From contig JBBTRP010000048.1 in NCBI GenBank assembly GCA_038065125.1, forward strand, positions 1 through 23,955: 23,955 bases of DNA, read 5' to 3'. Shown piece after piece: positions 14,215 through 22,518 of the stretch. The notes below the pieces were generated by a model. The model saw only the letters and a list, made by a program, of their open reading frames with translations. It did not search any database and was not told where the DNA came from. The first letter of the stretch is position 1, and every line of letters starts with the position of its first letter. Source of the stretch: JBBTRP01 sp038065125 (lineage in GTDB: Bacteria; Patescibacteriota; Patescibacteriia; JACQRZ01). Both the position numbers and the translations under genes were made by a program.

Positions 14215-14257
14215 GCCGCCGAATGGGATTACTCTCATCCGGCGGCGTATCTTTTTT
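14215..14257 (+). terminator. Intrinsic terminator after the unknown gene
   Basis: GCCGCCG (14215-14221) pairs with CGGCGGC (14240-14246), with further ATG/CAT pairing inside, followed by a six-T run at 14252-14257. On the minus strand the same hairpin is followed only by a weak TTTGAT, so it may partly serve pilB as well. Confidence 0.85.
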
Positions 14258-14273
14258 ATGAAACGACTCCGAG

Positions 14274-15962
14274 CTAATCCGCGACCGAGAACACCTCGGC
14301 AACCGAGGTGACGCCATCGAGCGCCATGAGTATGCCATCCTGTACCATGGTAATCATCCCGTTTTTTATCGCGATATCCTGAATAACGAACTCAGACACC
14401 TGCCCCGAAAGGATCTGCTGTTCGATCTCCGGGTTCATGCCCATGATCTCGTGAATACCGATCCGCCCCTTAAACCCCAGGCCGTGACACGCGTCGCAGC
14501 CGGCGCTTTCCCAAAACTTCAGACTTTCGAGATCCACGGTTCGGCCACATAACGGCGTAAGATTTGAAAGTTCTTTTTTAACCCGCTCGAGAATTTTTGG
14601 TTCTAACGGCGCCTCTTTCTTGCACTCGACGCAGAGCTTTCTTACGAGCCGCTGACCCATGATCGCGTTGAGCGCCGGGGAAAGAAGGTACTGCTTTACG
14701 CCCATCGCGAGAAACCGAGGAATCGCTCCCGCCGCACTGTTGGTGTGGATTGTAGAGAGTACCAGGTGACCGGTGAGCGCCGCATTGATCGCAATGTCGG
14801 CCGTTTCCAAATCGCGGATTTCTCCCACCATCACGATGTCGGGGTCTTGGCGCAGAATCGAGCGCAGCCCATTTGCAAAAGTATAATTTTTTGATGGATC
14901 GATTTGGCTCTGGTTGATTCCAGCCATCTTGTACTCGACCGGATCCTCAAGCGTGATTATTTTTGATTCCGGCGAGTTGAGAGTTTTAAGGATCGCGTAC
15001 ATCGTAGTCGTTTTCCCGGATCCGGTCGGCCCGGTCGTGATAATCATGCCGTTGGGCTTTTCGATCTCTCTTTTAAGAAGCTCGAAGTTGTAGCCGACCA
15101 ACCCGAGCGTTTCAAACTCCAGCGAACCGGCGGTTGAACGCAGCAAGCGCATCACCACACTCTCGCCATACGCGGTTGGTAGGGTCGAAACGCGCACGTC
15201 TACCTCGTCGTCCTTCAAATAAATCGTAAACCGCCCGTCTTGCGGACGGTCGGTCACGTTGAGCTTGAGACGCGAAATCAGCTTGACGCGCGAGATGATT
15301 TTTGGCCAGGCGTCCGATGGAAGAGTGAATACATCTTGCAGGATCCCATCGATTCGCAAGCGGGCCTTGATATCGTGTTGTTCCGCCTCAATGTGAATGT
15401 CGGACGCGCGGGCGTTGAGCGCAATCGCAATCAGAAGCGTCATGGTCTCGGTCAGCGAGATCCCGGACATCTGTTCCTGCACCGTGCGGATGTCAGAAAA
15501 ACCTTCCTTAAACTTATCCAGGTCCTCTTGCGTCACCTTCACGCCACTCACCTCCTCTTTGATTTTCGGCAGTTGATTGTAGAGTCGCAGGACAGCCGTG
15601 AGGCTGGTTTCAGACATCACGAACAGGGAGAGTTTTGCCTTGGTACGCTCCTCAACCGAGTGCAAAAACTCCTCAAGACCCGGAAGCCCCGGATCGATAA
15701 TAGCGACCTTCTTCTCATCAGTAGTTTCCGCAAAGCAGACAGCTTTGTAGATCTTTGCCTCTTCTTCGGTGATCACTCCGAGCGGACCCGGAGGGATTGG
15801 GATCCCGACGAGGGTGATGTAGGGGATTTGGATTGTTGCAGAGAACTTCTTCGTGTCGACCTCGCGCTGCTTGAGGGAGATGTCGTGCATCTTCTCCTCA
15901 AACTTTTCCGCCGCATCAGTCGGCGTCAGTTCCTTGATGTGTGGATCGTGGGATTGGGGCAT
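14274..15962 (-). CDS. pilB: Type IV pilus / type II secretion assembly ATPase (PilB/GspE family)
   Basis: 562 residues, full length. The hexameric ATPase sits at the cytoplasmic face of the pilus machine and powers pilin assembly for attachment or DNA uptake. Motifs: Walker A GPTGSGKTTT (311-320), Asp box TLEDPVEY (337-344), Walker B DIVMVGEIRD (375-384), His box STIHTN (403-408), and a zinc site CVEC...CDAC (Cys444, 447, 489, 492). The N-terminal 150 residues are a diverged N-domain. The ATG at 15962 overlaps the end of ftsH by 47 nt and has AAAGGA about 12 nt upstream. An internal ATG at 15890 with GAGGAG close by would give a non-overlapping 538-residue protein, so the start is uncertain. 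No other pilus genes are in the window. Confidence 0.9.
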   Translation of the reverse strand: MPQSHDPHIKELTPTDAAEKFEEKMHDISLKQREVDTKKFSATIQIPYITLVGIPIPPGPLGVITEEEAKIYKAVCFAETTDEKKVAIIDPGLPGLEEFLHSVEERTKAKLSLFVMSETSLTAVLRLYNQLPKIKEEVSGVKVTQEDLDKFKEGFSDIRTVQEQMSGISLTETMTLLIAIALNARASDIHIEAEQHDIKARLRIDGILQDVFTLPSDAWPKIISRVKLISRLKLNVTDRPQDGRFTIYLKDDEVDVRVSTLPTAYGESVVMRLLRSTAGSLEFETLGLVGYNFELLKREIEKPNGMIITTGPTGSGKTTTMYAILKTLNSPESKIITLEDPVEYKMAGINQSQIDPSKNYTFANGLRSILRQDPDIVMVGEIRDLETADIAINAALTGHLVLSTIHTNSAAGAIPRFLAMGVKQYLLSPALNAIMGQRLVRKLCVECKKEAPLEPKILERVKKELSNLTPLCGRTVDLESLKFWESAGCDACHGLGFKGRIGIHEIMGMNPEIEQQILSGQVSEFVIQDIAIKNGMITMVQDGILMALDGVTSVAEVFSVAD

Positions 15963-17808
15963 GGGGAGCGTGTTCCTTTTTTTCAGGTTTATCTGGAAAG
16001 AGCTCCTCGAACTGCTCGCGCTCGATAGTTTCTTTCTCTAGCAGTAAGTGTACCAGAGTCTCGAGTTTTTCTCTATGGTCGGTGATGAGCTTTTCCGCGG
16101 TTTTCCGCCCCTCTTCGATGAGTGCTGAAATCTCTTTATCAATCTGCTCCGCGGTCTTCTCGCTGTAGTCGCGCTGCTCGCTGATCTCCCTGCCCAAAAA
16201 GATCATCTCCTCCCGCTCGCCGAAGGTGCGCTGTCCCAGATGCTCGCTCATGCCGTACTCGGTAATGAGCTTCTTTGCGATGCGGGTTGCTTTCTTGAGG
16301 TCGCTTGAGGCGCCGGTCGTGATGTCCCCAAATACCAATTTCTCGGAGACAAATCCTCCCAGAAGCACCGCAAGGTCTGCCTTAAACTCGTTCTTGGTGT
16401 GAAAGTGCTTATCTTCAGTCGGCATGTTGAGGGTGTAGCCGGCGGCGCGGCCGCGGGAGATGATGGAAATTTTCTGTACTGGCGGCGCTTCCGGCAGAAG
16501 GTGCGATACGAGTGCGTGTCCACCCTCATGGTAGGCGGTAATTTTTTTCTCCTTCACAGACATAAAGTGTGTCTTGCGCTCGGGTCCCAGTATGACCTTT
16601 TCAATGCTGGTAAGCACATCGAGCATGAGTACTTCTTTTTGATTTTTGCGGGCCGCAAGAATTGCCGCCTCGTTAAGAAGATTTGCAAGATCGGCTCCCG
16701 AAAATCCGGGCGTTCGCTCTGCTACTCTCCGGAGGTCGATATCCGCTGCAAAGGGCTTGTTGCGTGCATGAACCTCAAGGATTTTCTCACGGTCAACAAT
16801 AGTGGGAAGGTCAATGATCACGCGTCGGTCGAACCGACCAGGCCGCAAGAGTGCCGGATCGAGAACGTCGGGACGGTTAGTCGCGGCAACGACGATTACG
16901 TTCGTTGTCGGCTCGAATCCATCCATCTCCACTAGAATCTGATTGAGTGTCTGCTCGCGCTCGTCGTGTCCGCCTCCGAGCCCTGCTCCACGCTGCCGTC
17001 CGACCGCATCAAGCTCGTCGATAAATACAATACAGGGAGCATTTTTCTTGGCACGCGCAAACAGATCACGCACACGGCTTGCGCCCACCCCAACGAACAT
17101 TTCGATAAACTCGGATCCAGACACATGGAAAAACGGTACATCTGCTTCTCCGGCAACGGCTTTTGCAAGAAGCGTCTTGCCGGTGCCGGGCGATCCGACC
17201 AACATCACGCCTTTAGGGATCTTTGCGCCGATTGCAGAAAACTTGTCCGGATCTTTGAGAAATTCGATCACCTCTTCAAGCTCCTCCTTTGCTTCGGTCG
17301 CGCCCGCAACGTCGGCAAAGGTCACCTTGTTCTTCATGTCCTTCGCATCAACTTGGCGTGCGCGCGACAGTCCGAAGGTGAGCGCGCGGTTGTTCGCGCC
17401 CTGCACCTGCCGAATCATGAGGAAGATGAAAAATCCCAGAATCAGGAATGGTAAAATGATACTTACAAACGCATTTAACCAGAACAATCCTTGCTGGTCC
17501 TTCACGTGCACGCTTACCTTGCGTAGTTTCTCCGAATCGACTCCGTAGTTTCGCAAGAGTTCGCTCAGCGACTCCGACTCTTCTTTTCTGAGCGTCTGCT
17601 CCGTTCCGTCTTTGAGGGTCACGGCGAGCGTATCGCCTTTCACGTCGATATTTTTCACCTCCCCGGCGTTGATGCGGTCAACCAACACCTCGATGCCGAT
17701 CTTCTGCGCTTTTTGCGTGCTCGGCTGACCAGAGTACATACTGAAGAATCCGCCGATCGCCACAACTACAACCAGGAACACTGCAATGTTCTTCCAGATT
17801 TGATTCAT
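15916..17808 (-). CDS. ftsH: ATP-dependent membrane zinc protease FtsH
   Basis: 630 residues from the ATG at 17808. The frame extends back to 17952, but that part shadows the end of rpsA and lacks the start-proximal membrane helix. Order: TM1 (about 8-24), periplasmic domain, TM2 (about 113-132), AAA domain with Walker A GSPGTGKT (205-212, Ser replacing the usual Pro), Walker B VFIDELDA (261-268) and second region of homology ATNRPDVLDPALLRPGRFDR (309-328). The protease domain has HEGGH (427-431; usually HEAGH) and the third zinc ligand Asp503. It degrades membrane and regulatory proteins. The tail is charged (KPEKKEHAPHAP). It starts 7 nt after rpsA without a Shine-Dalgarno and overlaps pilB by 47 nt, so all three are probably coupled. 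Confidence 0.95.
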   Translation of the reverse strand: MNQIWKNIAVFLVVVVAIGGFFSMYSGQPSTQKAQKIGIEVLVDRINAGEVKNIDVKGDTLAVTLKDGTEQTLRKEESESLSELLRNYGVDSEKLRKVSVHVKDQQGLFWLNAFVSIILPFLILGFFIFLMIRQVQGANNRALTFGLSRARQVDAKDMKNKVTFADVAGATEAKEELEEVIEFLKDPDKFSAIGAKIPKGVMLVGSPGTGKTLLAKAVAGEADVPFFHVSGSEFIEMFVGVGASRVRDLFARAKKNAPCIVFIDELDAVGRQRGAGLGGGHDEREQTLNQILVEMDGFEPTTNVIVVAATNRPDVLDPALLRPGRFDRRVIIDLPTIVDREKILEVHARNKPFAADIDLRRVAERTPGFSGADLANLLNEAAILAARKNQKEVLMLDVLTSIEKVILGPERKTHFMSVKEKKITAYHEGGHALVSHLLPEAPPVQKISIISRGRAAGYTLNMPTEDKHFHTKNEFKADLAVLLGGFVSEKLVFGDITTGASSDLKKATRIAKKLITEYGMSEHLGQRTFGEREEMIFLGREISEQRDYSEKTAEQIDKEISALIEEGRKTAEKLITDHREKLETLVHLLLEKETIEREQFEELFPDKPEKKEHAPHAPIPRSTHQGTDAD

Positions 17809-17815
17809 AGGAGAT

Positions 17816-19099
17816 CTAGGCGGCCTTTTCAGGTTCGCTTGGGGTTTGCTCGGAAGGAGTGGACTCGGGTGATGGCTGGGACGCCACTGGTTCGCTCTGA
17901 ATTTCCTCAGCAGGCGTCTTGGCGACTGGGGCTTCGCTTTCTGACGCGACAACCTTCTTTTGTTTTTTGAGACTCAACCCCAGACGATGCTCTTTCGGTT
18001 CGATGGAGACGATCGTGAACTCCATCGTGTCCCCTGCTTTTGCAATCTGCGCTGGAACCGCGCCGGCTTTATCGGAGAGTTCGGAAATGTGCGCGAGTCC
18101 ATGGATTTCAGGATCAAGCTCTACGAAGAATCCAAACGGGTTCACTTTCAGAATCTTGCCGGATACCTTCTGTCCGATAGTGTAGCGTTCCGCCACGGCC
18201 GCCCACGGATCTCTGATGAGCTTTTTCATCGAAAGGAAAATCTTTGATCCATCAATCTTGATGATCTCGGCTTTGATCTTCTCGCCAGACCTCACGATGT
18301 CTTTGGGGTCGTCAATCCGCTGCCACGCGAGTTCGGAAATATGCACCAATCCCTCGAGCCCGGGGCCAAATTCGACGAACACGCCAAAATCCGTAATCAC
18401 CGTAACAACTCCCTCGACCGTATCGCCAGCCTTGTACTGCGAGAGCACGTCTTTCTGTCGCTCTTCCCAGGCCGCCTTCTCCGACACGATCAACCGTCCC
18501 TCGTCGCCATTCACGTCAATCACCTTCGAGTCGAAATTCTGTCCGATGTAGCTCTTGAGACGCTCGAGAATTTTTGTCTTATCCCCGCCTTGAATACGCG
18601 GGTAGTGCTCGGGGCAGAGTTGTGACACTGGCATAAAACCGGAAACGTTGCCCCACATAACCATGAGACCTCCTTTGTTGGCCTCCATAATCTTGACCTC
18701 GGTGATCTCTCCGCTTGCCATGAGTTCTTTGAGTTTATCCCACGCTTTTTTGTGGCCCGCGGAGCGGAATGAGAGCTCAACAAGCCCCAGCTCATTTTCC
18801 AAATCAACAACAGTCGCGGAAACCTCGTCCCCGGCCTTGAGGTGCGAGTAGTCCCCCGACTCATCAATGAGCTCAAGTCCGCGCGCTACGCCGGTTGCGA
18901 TCCCGTCGATGTCAACGGTGACCTCGTTTTTTGCGACCCGCAAAACATGGCCGGTGATAATGTCGCCAACCTTAGGAAGTGGCGCGCCATGTGTTTCCAA
19001 GAGGTCTTTAAATGAACCGGCCTCTCCTGACTCGGATGCGTCTTGTTCCTTTGTAAGATTTTGTGCTGATCCGTTTCCGTTCGATAACTGAATATCCAT
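17816..19099 (-). CDS. rpsA: Ribosomal protein S1 (four S1 domains)
   Basis: 427 residues with four S1 RNA-binding domains at about 42-112, 130-207, 222-292 and 307-377. Each has the beta-barrel signature, the last two clearest (GVFVEFGPGLEGLVHISEL and GFFVELDPEIHGLAHISEL). An acidic, Ser/Pro/Glu-rich disordered tail spans about 380-427. S1 binds mRNA at the 30S platform and helps unfold leaders. The protein is shorter than the six-domain E. coli form and closer to four-domain S1 proteins of Gram-positives and Patescibacteria. No good Shine-Dalgarno precedes the ATG. It lies 49 nt after hppA and 7 nt before ftsH. A general S1-domain regulator is the alternative identity, though less likely. 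Confidence 0.88.
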   Translation of the reverse strand: MDIQLSNGNGSAQNLTKEQDASESGEAGSFKDLLETHGAPLPKVGDIITGHVLRVAKNEVTVDIDGIATGVARGLELIDESGDYSHLKAGDEVSATVVDLENELGLVELSFRSAGHKKAWDKLKELMASGEITEVKIMEANKGGLMVMWGNVSGFMPVSQLCPEHYPRIQGGDKTKILERLKSYIGQNFDSKVIDVNGDEGRLIVSEKAAWEERQKDVLSQYKAGDTVEGVVTVITDFGVFVEFGPGLEGLVHISELAWQRIDDPKDIVRSGEKIKAEIIKIDGSKIFLSMKKLIRDPWAAVAERYTIGQKVSGKILKVNPFGFFVELDPEIHGLAHISELSDKAGAVPAQIAKAGDTMEFTIVSIEPKEHRLGLSLKKQKKVVASESEAPVAKTPAEEIQSEPVASQPSPESTPSEQTPSEPEKAA

Positions 19100-19125
19100 A
19101 GAAATGTACGTTCGTTATGATTTAG

Positions 19126-19137
19126 CTTATGAATAAA
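19126..19137 (-). repeat. 12-bp motif shared by the rpsA and hppA upstream gaps (copy 1)
   Basis: TTTATTCATAAG on the minus strand, 27 nt before the rpsA ATG. An identical 12-mer lies at 21180-21169, 8 nt before the hppA ATG. The two spacers are otherwise different and AT-rich. It may be a weak promoter element or an RNA processing site, or chance in AT-rich sequence. Confidence 0.35.
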
Positions 19138-19148
19138 TTAACCCTTTG

Positions 19149-21161
19149 TTACTTTGCAAGCATCGCGACGATGAGGAGTGCGACGATGTTGAGAATCTTG
19201 ATCATCGGGTTGATTGCCGGCCCTGCCGTGTCTTTGTATGGGTCGCCAACCGTGTCGCCAGTCACCGCCGCCTGATGCGCGAGCGATCCCTTTCCGCCGA
19301 AGTGCCCCTCTTCGATATATTTTTTCGCGTTATCCCATGCACCGCCTCCCGAGGTCATCGAGATGGCGACAAACAGGCCGGTGATAATGGATCCGACCAG
19401 AAGTCCGCCGAGCGCCTCAAGTCCCAAGAACTTCCACACGAGGATCGGTGCGACAATCGGCAGAAGTGAGGGAAGAATCATTTTCTGGAGTGCTGCTGCC
19501 GTGACAATATCGACCGTACGCGCGTAATCAGGTTTTGCAGTGCCCTCCATAATCCCTTTGATCTCGCGGAATTGCCGACGAACCTCTTCGACAACTTTGC
19601 CGGCGGTCTTTCCCACCGCCTCCATCGAGAGTGCTGCAAAGTAATAGGGAAGAAGTCCTCCGATAAAGAGACCAATGAGAACGGTCGGCTTGTCAATAAG
19701 AAACTCAACCTTATACCCCAAGTTGAGCGCTTCCAGTGAGTGAGTGTAATCGGCAAAAAGCACGAGCGCCGCAAGTCCCGCGGATCCGATCGCGTACCCT
19801 TTTGTCACGGCTTTTGTCGTGTTTCCCACCGCGTCGAGAGGGTCGGTGATCGCGCGGACCTCCTGGGGAAGTTTTGCCATCTCGGCAATGCCGCCAGCGT
19901 TGTCCGTGATCGGCCCGTACGAGTCGATTGCGACGATGATGCCGGCCATCGAGAGCATAGCCATGGCCGCGATTGCGATTCCGTAGATGCCGGCGAACTG
20001 AAAGCTTGTATAGATGCCCGCGCAGATCACGAGGACCGGCAGGACGGTCGAGCGCATTGAAACCGCAAGCCCGGTAATGATATTGGTCGCATGGCCCGTT
20101 TCAGACGCCTTTGCAATACTGCGCACGGGTTTGAATTTTGTCGAGGTGAAATACTCGGTGATCATGACGAGGAGCGCGGTTACCGCGAGACCGATGAGCG
20201 CTGAGAAGTACACACTCTTTGGATCAACCAGTGTGCTTCCAGAAAAAATCTTAAGCGTGATCGGATAGAGCGCAATTGCGGAAAGGACGCCGCTCACCAG
20301 AAGTCCTTTGTAGAGCGCGCCCATGATATTGCGGTTCTTTCCCAGACGGATGAACCACGAGCCGATGATAGTGGTGATGATTGAGAGTCCGCCGATCACG
20401 AGCGGATAAAGCGTTACCCGCTGCAGTTCCGGCGTACCGGCAAACACAAGACTCCCGAGCACCATAGTTGCCACCGCCGTCACGGCATAGGTCTCGAAGA
20501 TGTCCGCGGCCATGCCGGCACAGTCGCCGACGTTGTCGCCGACGTTGTCCGCAATCACCGCTGGATTTCTTGGATCGTCTTCGGGGATTCCCTGTTCAAC
20601 TTTTCCGACCAGGTCCGCGCCAACATCCGCGGCCTTGGTGAAAATACCTCCACCCAAACGCGCAAAAACGGAGATTAAACTTCCGCCAAATGCAAGACCG
20701 ATGAGATATTGAACGTTATTCGTGAGAGCATAAAACCCGGTAACACCCAACAATCCCAGGCCCACAACGAAAAGACCAGTAACCAAGCCCCCCTGAACGG
20801 CGACCGAGAGTGCTGCTGCCATGCCCGTTTTTGCCGCTTGCGCAGTCCGGACATTCGCGCGAACCGAAACGTTCATGCCGATATAGCCGGCAAGGGCCGA
20901 GAGAACAGCGCCGGTCAAAAACGCATACGCAGTTTCTTTATTCAACTTCCATGCGATCAGCACAGCAACGATCACAGCGACGATCGCGATCGTGCGATAC
21001 TGGCGATTTAGATACGCGGCCGCACCCTCCTGGATTGCAGAGGCGATCGCATTCATTTTTGCGTCACCGGTTGGTTTAGAAAGAACGTTACGGATTAACA
21101 CGCCGCCGGCGATGAGCGCAAGAACGCTTGATCCGAGGGCAAATAGTAATTCTTGAGGCAT
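19149..21161 (-). CDS. hppA: Membrane-bound proton-pumping pyrophosphatase, K+-independent type
   Basis: 670 residues, with about 16 membrane helices expected in the family and many hydrophobic segments visible. It couples hydrolysis of PPi to proton export across the membrane. Motifs: DVGADLVGKVEQGIPEDDPRNPA (179-201), ADNVGDNVGDCAGMAAD (204-220), DSYGPITDNAGG (413-424) and the C-terminal GGAWDNAKKYIEEG and GDTVGDPYKDTAGPAINP. The subtype-deciding position reads GNTTKA (Lys450), where K+-dependent enzymes have Ala. Established family knowledge therefore makes it K+-independent. AAGGAG lies just 1 nt before the ATG, closer than optimal. It sits 44 nt after nusA in the same direction. The gene suits a cell that recovers energy from biosynthetic pyrophosphate. 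Confidence 0.95.
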   Translation of the reverse strand: MPQELLFALGSSVLALIAGGVLIRNVLSKPTGDAKMNAIASAIQEGAAAYLNRQYRTIAIVAVIVAVLIAWKLNKETAYAFLTGAVLSALAGYIGMNVSVRANVRTAQAAKTGMAAALSVAVQGGLVTGLFVVGLGLLGVTGFYALTNNVQYLIGLAFGGSLISVFARLGGGIFTKAADVGADLVGKVEQGIPEDDPRNPAVIADNVGDNVGDCAGMAADIFETYAVTAVATMVLGSLVFAGTPELQRVTLYPLVIGGLSIITTIIGSWFIRLGKNRNIMGALYKGLLVSGVLSAIALYPITLKIFSGSTLVDPKSVYFSALIGLAVTALLVMITEYFTSTKFKPVRSIAKASETGHATNIITGLAVSMRSTVLPVLVICAGIYTSFQFAGIYGIAIAAMAMLSMAGIIVAIDSYGPITDNAGGIAEMAKLPQEVRAITDPLDAVGNTTKAVTKGYAIGSAGLAALVLFADYTHSLEALNLGYKVEFLIDKPTVLIGLFIGGLLPYYFAALSMEAVGKTAGKVVEEVRRQFREIKGIMEGTAKPDYARTVDIVTAAALQKMILPSLLPIVAPILVWKFLGLEALGGLLVGSIITGLFVAISMTSGGGAWDNAKKYIEEGHFGGKGSLAHQAAVTGDTVGDPYKDTAGPAINPMIKILNIVALLIVAMLAK

Positions 21162-21168
21162 ACTCCTT

Positions 21169-21180
21169 CTTATGAATAAA
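21169..21180 (-). repeat. 12-bp motif shared by the rpsA and hppA upstream gaps (copy 2)
   Basis: The same 12-mer as at 19126-19137, in the same orientation, ending 8 nt before the hppA ATG and 4 nt upstream of its AGGAG. Its function is unknown. Confidence 0.35.
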
Positions 21181-21205
21181 AATTATGAATTATTAATTTT
21201 ACGAG

Positions 21206-22435
21206 CTAGCTTTCTTGCTTTTTCTCCGCGTCTGGATCGACCCAACCCTCATCGTCCGCGCTCTGAGGACCCGCGTCACTGGAAGGTTTTGCGGCAGAAA
21301 CACCGTCTCCCCGCACTTCTATCTCCCAGCCGGTTAGCTGAGACGCGAGACGAACGTTTTGTCCTTGCTTTCCAATGGCAAGCGAGAGTTGGTCCTCCTT
21401 CACGGTCACAACTGCTTTGTGCTCTGCCTCGTGTAGGTCGATCTTTGAGACTTTTGCTGGAGAGAGGGCGTTGGAAAGATAGCCCTCTGGGTCCTCGTCA
21501 TACTGAATAACGTCTATTTTTTCTCCGCCCAGTTCGGCGATAATGGTCTGAATACGGCTGCCACGCTGTCCGATGCAGGATCCGATCGGATCGATCGAGT
21601 CGACGTGCGCAAGTACCGCGACCTTCGATCGCTGACCAGCCTCGCGGCTAATGCCTTTGATCTCGATCGCGCCGCTGGCGATTTCTGGAATCTCACTCTC
21701 AAAAACCATCTTCACCATGTTGGGGTGGCTGCGCGAAACGATAATCTCGGGGCCCCTCATCGTCAATTCCACCGAAACCACATATACCTTGATCCGATCC
21801 CCGGACGCATACCGCTCGCGGGGAATCTGTTCAGCGTTCGGGAGAATTGCAGTCACTCGGCCCAAGTCCACCAGCACGCGCATCTCTTCGCGCCGCTGGA
21901 CCGTCCCGATGATGATTGATCCCTCTTTGTCTTTGAATCCCTGGTAAATCAGCGCGCGCTCAGCCTCCCGGATCTTTTGTATGATAACTTGCTTTGCGGT
22001 TTGCGCGGCCATTCTGCCGTACTCGCTCGGGACGGTGAGTTCGGTCTTGATTACGTCGCCGATAACAGAGTCGGGGCTTGTTTGAATCGCCTCAGAAATC
22101 ATAATCTCGGTCTTTGGGTTGAATTTTTTCTTCTCTTCGTCTCCTTCTTCGGTCGGCTCAACAGAAGGAACGTCTGAATTGACGACTTCCTTTTGTTCGT
22201 CCTCACCCTCGGCCCTCTCTTCTTCCGCAACATCCTCAACCACGGTCTTGATGTCAAACACGCGCGATTCGCCAGTCTTGATATCAAACTCGACTTTAAC
22301 GTTCTGGTTCTTCTCGCCAAAATCTTTACGGTAGGCTGCCGCCAGCGCCGCCTCCAAGGCCTCCACGATCTGCTCCTGTGGGATGCCTTTTTCGTCACTA
22401 ATTTGCTTGATTGCCGATGCGATTGGATTGTTCAT
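21206..22435 (-). CDS. nusA: Transcription termination/antitermination factor NusA
   Basis: 409 residues. The NTD (1-140) contacts RNA polymerase. S1 (about 172-238), KH1 (about 240-320, SCIGQRGSRIQ) and KH2 (about 325-378, LAIGKQGQNVRLA) bind nascent RNA. NusA promotes pausing and hairpin-dependent termination. The NTD carries an insertion at about residues 70-108 that is strongly acidic and probably disordered (EEERAEGEDEQKE... EEGDEEKKK), not part of standard NusA. The C-terminus is a short polar tail without E. coli-type acidic repeats. The ATG at 22435 is 5 nt after a perfect TATAAT, so the mRNA has almost no leader. An intrinsic terminator lies right upstream, separating it from the PP2C gene. 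It heads the nusA-hppA-rpsA-ftsH-pilB run. Confidence 0.95.
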   Translation of the reverse strand: MNNPIASAIKQISDEKGIPQEQIVEALEAALAAAYRKDFGEKNQNVKVEFDIKTGESRVFDIKTVVEDVAEEERAEGEDEQKEVVNSDVPSVEPTEEGDEEKKKFNPKTEIMISEAIQTSPDSVIGDVIKTELTVPSEYGRMAAQTAKQVIIQKIREAERALIYQGFKDKEGSIIIGTVQRREEMRVLVDLGRVTAILPNAEQIPRERYASGDRIKVYVVSVELTMRGPEIIVSRSHPNMVKMVFESEIPEIASGAIEIKGISREAGQRSKVAVLAHVDSIDPIGSCIGQRGSRIQTIIAELGGEKIDVIQYDEDPEGYLSNALSPAKVSKIDLHEAEHKAVVTVKEDQLSLAIGKQGQNVRLASQLTGWEIEVRGDGVSAAKPSSDAGPQSADDEGWVDPDAEKKQES

Positions 22436-22440
22436 ATACC

Positions 22441-22446
22441 ATTATA
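22441..22446 (-). promoter_or_regulatory. TATAAT box 5 nt before the nusA ATG
   Basis: A perfect -10 on the minus strand (22446-22441) with only five bases before the ATG at 22435. No convincing -35 is seen, since the spacer region is the T-rich end of a terminator. It predicts a leaderless or nearly leaderless nusA mRNA. Confidence 0.5.
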
Positions 22447-22454
22447 AGAAAAAG

Positions 22455-22482
22455 AAAAAAGGATAGGGTAACCATCCTTTTT
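22455..22482. terminator. Intrinsic terminator between the PP2C gene and nusA
   Basis: AAAAAGGAT (22456-22464) pairs with ATCCTTTTT (22474-22482) around a short loop with inner GG/CC pairing. On the minus strand it is followed by TTTTTTC and more Ts, ending PP2C transcription just before nusA. The plus strand also has a T-tract, but no gene needs it there. Confidence 0.8.
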
Positions 22483-22518
22483 ATAGTATTTTCCAGTCTA
22501 TCACGCCAAAATCCAAAG

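Noticed and set aside
17809..17952. 48-residue N-terminal extension of FtsH
   Set aside because: It is the out-of-frame shadow of the rpsA tail, basic and Pro-rich. FtsH should begin just before its first membrane helix at 17808.
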